A stretch of 11,077 nt of DNA from Verrucomicrobiaceae bacterium (GTDB taxonomy: Bacteria; Verrucomicrobiota; Verrucomicrobiae; Verrucomicrobiales; Akkermansiaceae): contig CANBTO010000121.1 in the NCBI GenBank assembly GCA_947372405.1, positions 1-11,077 on the forward strand, given 5' to 3'. The notes below the pieces were generated by a model. That model was not told where the DNA came from and searched no databases. It saw nothing but the letters and a program-made list of their open reading frames with translations. This document shows, piece by piece, positions 6,757-11,077 of the stretch. How positions within the stretch are numbered: position 1 is the stretch's first letter; each line of letters opens with the position of its first letter. The position numbers and the translations under genes are program-made.

Positions 6757-8712
6757 TCAAGGTGCCACGCCGATTCCTGTCAGTTTGATGTCAAATGAGC
6801 CTTCGTTTCCATCGTTGCTCTTGATGTGGATGGCGGCAGCGCGTTTCCCCGTGGCGAGCGGCTTGAATTTCACTCTGAAGGTGGTGGACTTGGTTGGTGC
6901 CAGAGAAGAATACGGCATGGGAATCACAATGAATTCCTTGGCTTGCGGACCGTCTTTCAAAATCGCAAGGCCGGTCAGGTTTCCTTTGCCGGTGTTCCTG
7001 ACCGTGAAGGTTTTCACCCAATGATCTGGATTTGCGTCGAAATTGATAGCCGGACCTGCATCCGCGAGGCTGGTTCCCAGTGGCTGTTCGACCACGATCT
7101 CGGGCGGCAGCTTGTAGGCTTGGATCAGGATGTAGGGCGCATTTGGCGGCGTTTTCGTGGCGAGGTTTGTGCCGATCCATACACGTTTGGAACCGAAAAT
7201 TGTGTTCAGGGTATCGATCGGGTGGACTGCATCGGGAGAGATGTGCGTGTAGGTGGTGGTGGTCGCTCCGGTGCGGGTTCCATTCTTCTGCGTGAACGCG
7301 GGATCAGCGTCACCGGTGCTGCTGGTTGGATCGATTGAACGCTCCATCTGCGTGTCAGCAAAGCCCAGCACGTGACGCTGCGCATTGGTCTTCACGACCC
7401 ACCAGTCGGGCTTGGCCGGTCCACTGCCGACATAACTCAGGGTGCTTGCCGCGAATGCATATCCGCCGTCGTCCAGTTGGATGGCGTGGCAACCGTCGAA
7501 CGCATCGTAGTTGGGACCTCCGAGCAGGCTCACCGAAACCAAAGCACCCTTGGAATCGATGCGCATCAGCGCGACATTCTGCGCGGTGGATTCATAACCG
7601 CCGACGAGGTATCCTCCGTCGTTGGTGAGCGCCAGGCTATAGCCTGTGAAAGCCCCACCACCGAAGCGGTTCTGCCTGCGGATCACGTTCTCGAACTTGT
7701 CGTGCAGTTTCTGGTCGATTTTCCGGATGACCACCCCTGCGTCGTAAGTGACGGGCGCGATGTCATCACTCACCTGGCTGAGGGCAACGAAGTTGTTGTC
7801 CGGCGTCGCAATGATCCGCATTGGATTCTCGTTCGCGTAGTCATTCGGATAGCTGACCTGCGCGAGGATGTTTCCTGCCAGCCCGAGTTTCACAAACGTA
7901 ACTCCGTTTTGGGGAATCATCACCACATAGGACTGGCCATCGTATGACTGGCAGATCGCGGAAGCACCCTGGTATTGCACCCCCACCTCGTCCAGAGCGC
8001 TGAGGAAGCCGACCGAGCCATCACCATTGAACTTCACCACAGCAGGGATGGAGTATCCGCCTCCGGGTTTGCCAACGGAAGACGGCACGATGACGCCGCC
8101 ATCCGCCGTCACTCCCATCGTCATGAACTCAGTCAAACCCGTCTCGATTGCAGGCAGTGGCGTCGGCTGTGGCCACGAGGCGCTGTTGATTCCGTTTTGC
8201 CAGAGGATCCGGCCGCTCGGGTCCAGCTTCGCCACAGACGGCGTGCCCCCGGTGGTGTCCGGCACCCCTTTGAAACCACAGATGTAGATGTTACCCTGCG
8301 CGTCCGTCTGGATCGCATTGATGTGGCTGTAGCCCAAATGCAAACCATACATGTCCGTGACATCATTGTTCTGCCGCAACATGCGCTGCCATGCGATCGA
8401 GCCGTCCTGCCGGTAGCGCACGATCGTTCCACACGAGTTGGAACCCGTATGACCACTCAACAGCTCCGGCAGGTCAATCTGGCCGGCCACCACAAAACCA
8501 CCATCCGGCATTTTCGCAATTCCCCTGGGGATGTCGTAACCTGAACCATAATACCGGTCGTCAGGGGACGGTGTGCCGTTTGAATAGAAACTCGAGGCCC
8601 CGTAGCTCTGCGCCCATGAAAAGCGGGCATGGGCCGGGGAGGAAAAAAACAGCGCCACCGCCGATAAAAGCAAGGTGGGTCGGATCGAACATGCATGTAG
8701 TGTTGTTTTCAT
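6757..8712 (-). CDS. Secreted seven-bladed propeller protein with C-terminal choice-of-anchor-D domain (array copy 2)
   Basis: This 651-residue paralog of copies 1 and 3 starts with a clear signal peptide ending SSPAHA|RF (29/30), almost the same as in copy 3. Blade motifs are intact: MPDGGFVVAG, TDAQGNIYICG, TADGGVIVPS, SYDGQSYVVM, TPDNNFVAL, TNDGGYLVGG and LDDGGYAFAAS. The C-terminal ASH-like domain begins at PPEIVVEQPLGTSLADAG and ends KLTGIGVAP. Within that domain it departs from copies 1 and 3: it reads KEFIVIPMPYSSLAPTKS where the others have KDFI.TGPVKTSLAG, and it lacks their SP.GMFSTA segment. Its own promoter-like segment lies at 8767-8794, and copy 1 follows at 55 bp. No Shine-Dalgarno precedes the ATG. 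The family is recognisable only by architecture; no enzyme motif is visible and the ligand is unknown. Confidence 0.85.
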   Translation of the reverse strand: MKTTLHACSIRPTLLLSAVALFFSSPAHARFSWAQSYGASSFYSNGTPSPDDRYYGSGYDIPRGIAKMPDGGFVVAGQIDLPELLSGHTGSNSCGTIVRYRQDGSIAWQRMLRQNNDVTDMYGLHLGYSHINAIQTDAQGNIYICGFKGVPDTTGGTPSVAKLDPSGRILWQNGINSASWPQPTPLPAIETGLTEFMTMGVTADGGVIVPSSVGKPGGGYSIPAVVKFNGDGSVGFLSALDEVGVQYQGASAICQSYDGQSYVVMIPQNGVTFVKLGLAGNILAQVSYPNDYANENPMRIIATPDNNFVALSQVSDDIAPVTYDAGVVIRKIDQKLHDKFENVIRRQNRFGGGAFTGYSLALTNDGGYLVGGYESTAQNVALMRIDSKGALVSVSLLGGPNYDAFDGCHAIQLDDGGYAFAASTLSYVGSGPAKPDWWVVKTNAQRHVLGFADTQMERSIDPTSSTGDADPAFTQKNGTRTGATTTTYTHISPDAVHPIDTLNTIFGSKRVWIGTNLATKTPPNAPYILIQAYKLPPEIVVEQPLGTSLADAGPAINFDANPDHWVKTFTVRNTGKGNLTGLAILKDGPQAKEFIVIPMPYSSLAPTKSTTFRVKFKPLATGKRAAAIHIKSNDGNEGSFDIKLTGIGVAP

Positions 8713-8734
8713 GGCAATATGGGGCTGGGGTCTA
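8713..8734 (-). promoter_or_regulatory. Conserved leader before the copy 2 start
   Basis: The 22 nt directly before the ATG at 8712 match the same interval before copy 3 (10833-10854) at 20 of 22 positions, while the sequence just beyond diverges. It has no purine-rich Shine-Dalgarno; on the coding strand it reads C-rich (CAGCCCC) then TATTGCC. It may be an unconventional translation initiation region or just recently duplicated sequence. Confidence 0.45.
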
Positions 8735-8766
8735 TTGTGGCAAATATGCTTGGATAACAGCGTGCC

Positions 8767-8794
8767 ATGCTAGGCAGCCGGCTCTTTTTGCCAA
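8767..8794 (-). promoter_or_regulatory. Promoter-like segment upstream of copy 2
   Basis: On the minus strand, TTGGCA (8794-8789) is followed after 16 bp by TAGCAT (8772-8767). The leader would be about 50 nt. The TTGGCA plus A-run is shared with the segment upstream of copy 3 at the same spacing. The spacer contains the perfect 8-bp palindrome AGCCGGCT (8776-8783). Confidence 0.4.
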
Positions 8795-8814
8795 GCGTTT
8801 TCATGACGCCTGCA

Positions 8815-8850
8815 CAAGTCCGCGCCAACGCCACACCGGCCTGGCGCTGA
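8815..8850 (+). pseudogene. Remnant of the 3' end of a TolB-like propeller gene
   Basis: This 36-nt stretch matches the last 42 nt of the TolB-like gene (4681-4722) at 32 of 36 aligned bases with one in-frame 6-nt deletion, including the stop codon. Read in the same frame it gives QVRANATPAWR and a stop, against QLRGNGNGTPAWR and a stop in the intact gene. The following 32 bp to the convergent paralog's stop is the same length as in the 4722/4755 junction and is also similar in sequence. No upstream part of the gene remains: promoter-like sequence of copy 2 begins within about 20 bp. It is a duplication scar, not a functional gene. Confidence 0.8.
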
Positions 8851-8882
8851 AGGCAAAGCCGTCCCAAGAGGCCGGACAGGGC

Positions 8883-10832
8883 TCACGGAGCCACACCCTT
8901 GGCTTTCAGTTTGATGTCAAAAGGGCTTTCATTCGGGTCGTTGCTGTGGATGTGGATGGTGGCGGTGCTGAACATTCCGGCTGGAGATAAGACAGTGGGT
9001 TTGAATTTCACCTTGAATGTTGTTGTTGTTGGCGTTGACGTTATGTGAGCCATACCAGCGAGTGAAGTTTTCACCGGTCCCGTCAGGATGAAGTCTTTGG
9101 CTTGAGAACCATTTTTTGTGACAGCAAGTCCGGTGAGGTCGCCTTTGCCGGTATTCCTGATAGTGAAGGTTTTCTCCAATCCCGTGGCTCCGACTGCGAC
9201 ACTCTTGAAATCGATGAGCGCCACTCCGTCAACAAGATTGGTTCCCGTAGGTTGCTCGACCACGATCTCGGGTGGCAATTGACGCGCTTGGATCAGGATC
9301 AGAGGTGCGTTGGGTGGTGCTTTCGTGGCGAGATTGTTCATGACCCATTTGAGCGTGGAGCCAAGGCCTGGGTTGTTAGTGTCAATCGCTATTACGGCAT
9401 TGGGCGAGATGCGCGAGAATGCGGTGCTAGCCGCGCCGGGCCTGAGAGAACTACTCTGCACGAAAGGCGGGTAACCGCCGTCGCCGACATTGGGATCGAT
9501 CGAATGCTCGATCTGTGTGCCGGTAAAGCCTGCGACATGCCGTTTGGCATCCGTTTTCACAACCCACCAGTCCGGCTTGTTATAGTCCTGCCCGGTGTAG
9601 CTCCTGGTCGAGGCGGCGAATGCATAGCCTCCATCGTCGAGTTGGACCGCATGGCAACCCTTGGCGGCATCTTCACTGGGACCTCCCAGCGAGCTGACCG
9701 AAGCCAGCACGCCGCTCGAATTGATCCGCATCAAAGCTGCGATGCCCTCAAAGCCGCCAACCAGATAACCTCCGTCATTGGTAAGCGACAAACTATGCGG
9801 GGTGAACGAGCCCTGACCGTTGCTGTTTATCCTGACAATCGCCGTCTCAAACACATCATTGAGCTTGCTGTTGATTTTGCGGATGAGCACCCCCCCATTG
9901 TAGACGCTGAATGCAGCGCTAACCGCGCTAATGGTGGCATAGCCATTGTCGGGTGTAGCGATGATCTCTACCGGAAACTCGGTCGCAACGTCCGGGGGAT
10001 AGTTGACCTGCGAAATGATATTTCCGGCCAAACCCAGCTTCAAAATGGTGACGCCGTTGTAGGGGATGATCACCACATATGACTTCCCGTCAAAGGACTG
10101 GCAGACTGACACTGCATTGAGGTATTGGACCGATACTTCGAGCACACTAAGAAAGCCAAACGTGCCGTCACCATTGAATTTCACCACAGCCGGGACCGAG
10201 TGAGTGTTGCCCGGTTCATAAACATCCGAGACGACCACCACGCCACCGTCCGCTGTGATACCCATGGATGCGAACTCGTGGAGGCCGGTGACGATGGCGG
10301 GGTTCGGATCGGGTTGAGTCCACGCGGCGCCATTGATTCCATTCTGCCAGAGAATCGTGCCGCTGGGGCTGAGTTTCGCCACGGATGGTATGCCTCCGGC
10401 ACCGATACCCTTATTGCCGCAAATATAGATGTTCCCCTGCGCATCGGTTTTGATAGCGTTCACATGGCTGATGTCCCCGTTGCTTTGCTTCAGCAGCATT
10501 TGCCAGCGGATGGTGCCGTCCTGCCCATAACGCACGATTGCTCCGGCCGCAGCGCTGTAATTAATATTGCTGCTACCCAACTCTGGAAGATCTAGCCGCC
10601 CTGCGACAACCACGCCGCCGTCTGGCATTTTTGCGATGCCCGTGGGATAATCCACACCGGACCCGTAGAACGCTTCGTCGGGTGGGGTGAGCGTGCCGTC
10701 AGGATAACGGCTCTCTGCCCCGTAGCTCTGCGCCCAGCTATATCGGGCATGGGCTGGGGATGAAAAAAACAGCACCATCGCTGACAAAAGCAAGGTGGCG
10801 CATATTGAATATTCATGTTGTAGTGTTTTCAT
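8883..10832 (-). CDS. Secreted seven-bladed propeller protein with C-terminal choice-of-anchor-D domain (array copy 3, promoter-proximal)
   Basis: This protein has 649 residues. The signal peptide ends SSPAHA|RY (29/30), followed by the SWAQSYGAESR start shared by the family. Blade motifs are MPDGGVVVAG, TDAQGNIYICG, TADGGVVVVS, SFDGKSYVVI, TPDNGYATI, TNDGGYLVGG and LDDGGYAFAAS. The ASH-like C-terminal domain runs from PPEIVVEQPTGTNLVDG to KLKAKGVAP. Compared with copies 1 and 2, the first blade loop is altered: it has SSNINYSAAAGAIVRY where the others have SG.TGSNSCGTIVRY, and several residues are missing between the first and second blades (QSNGDISHVNA). It carries an insertion (HITSTPTT) in the ASH domain. 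It is first in the array, with its own promoter-like segment at 10886-10913. Its 3' end faces a TolB-like remnant. Probably secreted; function unknown. Confidence 0.85.
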   Translation of the reverse strand: MKTLQHEYSICATLLLSAMVLFFSSPAHARYSWAQSYGAESRYPDGTLTPPDEAFYGSGVDYPTGIAKMPDGGVVVAGRLDLPELGSSNINYSAAAGAIVRYGQDGTIRWQMLLKQSNGDISHVNAIKTDAQGNIYICGNKGIGAGGIPSVAKLSPSGTILWQNGINGAAWTQPDPNPAIVTGLHEFASMGITADGGVVVVSDVYEPGNTHSVPAVVKFNGDGTFGFLSVLEVSVQYLNAVSVCQSFDGKSYVVIIPYNGVTILKLGLAGNIISQVNYPPDVATEFPVEIIATPDNGYATISAVSAAFSVYNGGVLIRKINSKLNDVFETAIVRINSNGQGSFTPHSLSLTNDGGYLVGGFEGIAALMRINSSGVLASVSSLGGPSEDAAKGCHAVQLDDGGYAFAASTRSYTGQDYNKPDWWVVKTDAKRHVAGFTGTQIEHSIDPNVGDGGYPPFVQSSSLRPGAASTAFSRISPNAVIAIDTNNPGLGSTLKWVMNNLATKAPPNAPLILIQARQLPPEIVVEQPTGTNLVDGVALIDFKSVAVGATGLEKTFTIRNTGKGDLTGLAVTKNGSQAKDFILTGPVKTSLAGMAHITSTPTTTTFKVKFKPTVLSPAGMFSTATIHIHSNDPNESPFDIKLKAKGVAP

Positions 10833-10854
10833 GGCAATAGGGGGCTGTGGTCTG
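10833..10854 (-). promoter_or_regulatory. Conserved leader before the copy 3 start
   Basis: Counterpart of 8713-8734: 20 of 22 bases are identical directly before the ATG at 10832, and similarity stops beyond it. No Shine-Dalgarno is present. Confidence 0.45.
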
Positions 10855-10885
10855 AGTAAAAATTGGATTTCGATTGAACCCTCTC

Positions 10886-10913
10886 ACGTTATGTGGTCGA
10901 CCTTTTTTGCCAA
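10886..10913 (-). promoter_or_regulatory. Promoter-like segment upstream of copy 3
   Basis: On the minus strand, TTGGCA (10913-10908), a 16-bp spacer and TAACGT (10891-10886). The -35-like box and A-run match those of copy 2, but the -10 is weak. The spacer holds the perfect 8-bp palindrome GGTCGACC (10895-10902) at the same offset as the palindrome upstream of copy 2. Confidence 0.38.
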
Positions 10914-10938
10914 GCAGATTCATCGCAAGTGTGGGCGA

Positions 10939-10976
10939 CGGAGCAAAACCGGATTTGTTGCCGGAGCAAAACCGGA
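10939..10976. repeat. 15-bp direct repeat with 23-bp period
   Basis: CGGAGCAAAACCGGA occurs at 10939-10953 and again at 10962-10976, perfectly conserved and offset by 23 bp. It lies 25 bp upstream of the copy 3 -35-like box. It could be a pair of activator sites or the subterminal protein-binding repeats of a mobile element lying to the right. Confidence 0.75.
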
Positions 10977-10980
10977 CAGA

Positions 10981-11077
10981 TTATAGCGTGAAATAGCCGA
11001 GAATTGGCGGCCATGTTAACTTTGGTGAATGTTCGAGAACCCAGAGCTTGCGGAACGGGTGGAAAAGCACGGTGACC
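10981..11077 (-). CDS. Possible C-terminal fragment of an edge-truncated gene
   Basis: On the minus strand a frame open from the window edge reads VTVLFHPFRKLWVLEHSP and on to a TAA at 10981-10983, giving 31 codons. No family is recognised with confidence. If real, it ends about 68 bp upstream of the copy 3 promoter-like segment. A short plus-strand frame starting at the ATG at 11029 is an equal alternative. The interval 10833-11077 otherwise contains only the promoter-like segment and the direct repeat described. Confidence 0.18.
   Translation of the reverse strand, partial: VTVLFHPFRKLWVLEHSPKLTWPPILGYFTL

Larger units (their letters stand above)
4681..10913. repeat. Tandem array of three paralogous genes with duplicated flanks
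   Basis: Three minus-strand genes (4755-6701, 6757-8712, 8883-10832) align over their whole length. The duplicated material also includes a 3' flank: the end of the TolB-like gene plus a 32-bp spacer, at 4681-4754 and again at 8815-8882. It includes a 5' flank as well: leader and promoter-like segment, at 8713-8794 and again at 10833-10913. The middle junction (6702-6756) has lost most of both flanks. Confidence 0.85.

Noticed and set aside
8391..8990. 199-codon plus-strand open frame spanning the copy 2 / copy 3 junction
   Set aside because: It crosses the promoter-like segment, the TolB-like remnant in the wrong frame, and the antisense of two paralogs, so it is a chance frame.
9102..10082. 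326-codon plus-strand open frame antisense to array copy 3, with similar frames opposite copies 1 and 2
   Set aside because: These frames recur in the array only because the coding strand is repeated. They break at different positions in each copy, and their products look like antisense translations.
11029..11077. Short plus-strand frame MFENPELAERVEKHGD at the window edge
   Set aside because: Only 16 codons are visible, directly after an in-frame stop, and there is no recognisable family. It may be a transposase or other gene start but cannot be supported.
1..11077. CRISPR array, defence island, toxin-antitoxin pair or prophage
   Set aside because: No spaced short repeats, nuclease/helicase pairs, small overlapping gene pairs or phage structural genes were seen. 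The genes are housekeeping or secreted propeller proteins.

Overview
The window looks like a piece of a moderately GC-rich bacterial chromosome. The best guess is Verrucomicrobiota (a Verrucomicrobiaceae / Luteolibacter-like lineage). This is an inference from the helical-repeat membrane protein with 'WAxxDxxAxAW' motifs at 332-1528, large secreted propeller proteins ending in a choice-of-anchor-D domain, start codons with no clear Shine-Dalgarno, and a GAGTTGA-type heptamer repeat at the start of truB. No sequence search was possible. No CRISPR, tRNA, rRNA or complete insertion sequence was seen.

Layout. Positions 1-107 (minus strand) hold the first 35 codons of a probable membrane protein that runs off the window. 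Positions 332-1528 (plus) encode an N-terminally anchored alpha-helical repeat protein. It converges on a two-gene minus-strand housekeeping pair: nrnA-like DHH/DHHA1 phosphoesterase (2378-3400), then truB tRNA pseudouridine-55 synthase (1569-2342). A GC-rich hairpin (1546-1565) sits between the convergent ends. Divergent from nrnA is a secreted TolB/PD40-type beta-propeller protein (3589-4722, plus). It converges on the main feature of the window: three tandem, same-strand (minus) paralogous secreted proteins of 649, 651 and 648 residues (8883-10832, 6757-8712, 4755-6701, in transcription order). Each has a signal peptide, seven 'DGG(F/Y)xxxG'-type propeller blades and a C-terminal choice-of-anchor-D (ASH-like) domain.

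The history of the array can partly be read from the sequence. A 36-nt remnant of the 3' end of the TolB-like gene (8815-8850) lies beyond the end of the 8883-10832 copy, at exactly the same 32-bp distance as the intact TolB-like gene from the 4755-6701 copy. The duplicated block therefore carried the end of the neighbouring gene with it. The two promoter-proximal copies share islands of upstream sequence: a TTGGCA -35-like box, an 8-bp palindrome in the spacer whose two differences are each compensated on the other arm, and 22 nt directly before the ATG.

The right end (10833-11077) contains a 15-bp direct repeat at 23-bp spacing and only short edge-truncated open frames. I see no defence system or biosynthetic cluster. 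The most unusual content is the secreted propeller array and its duplication scars.
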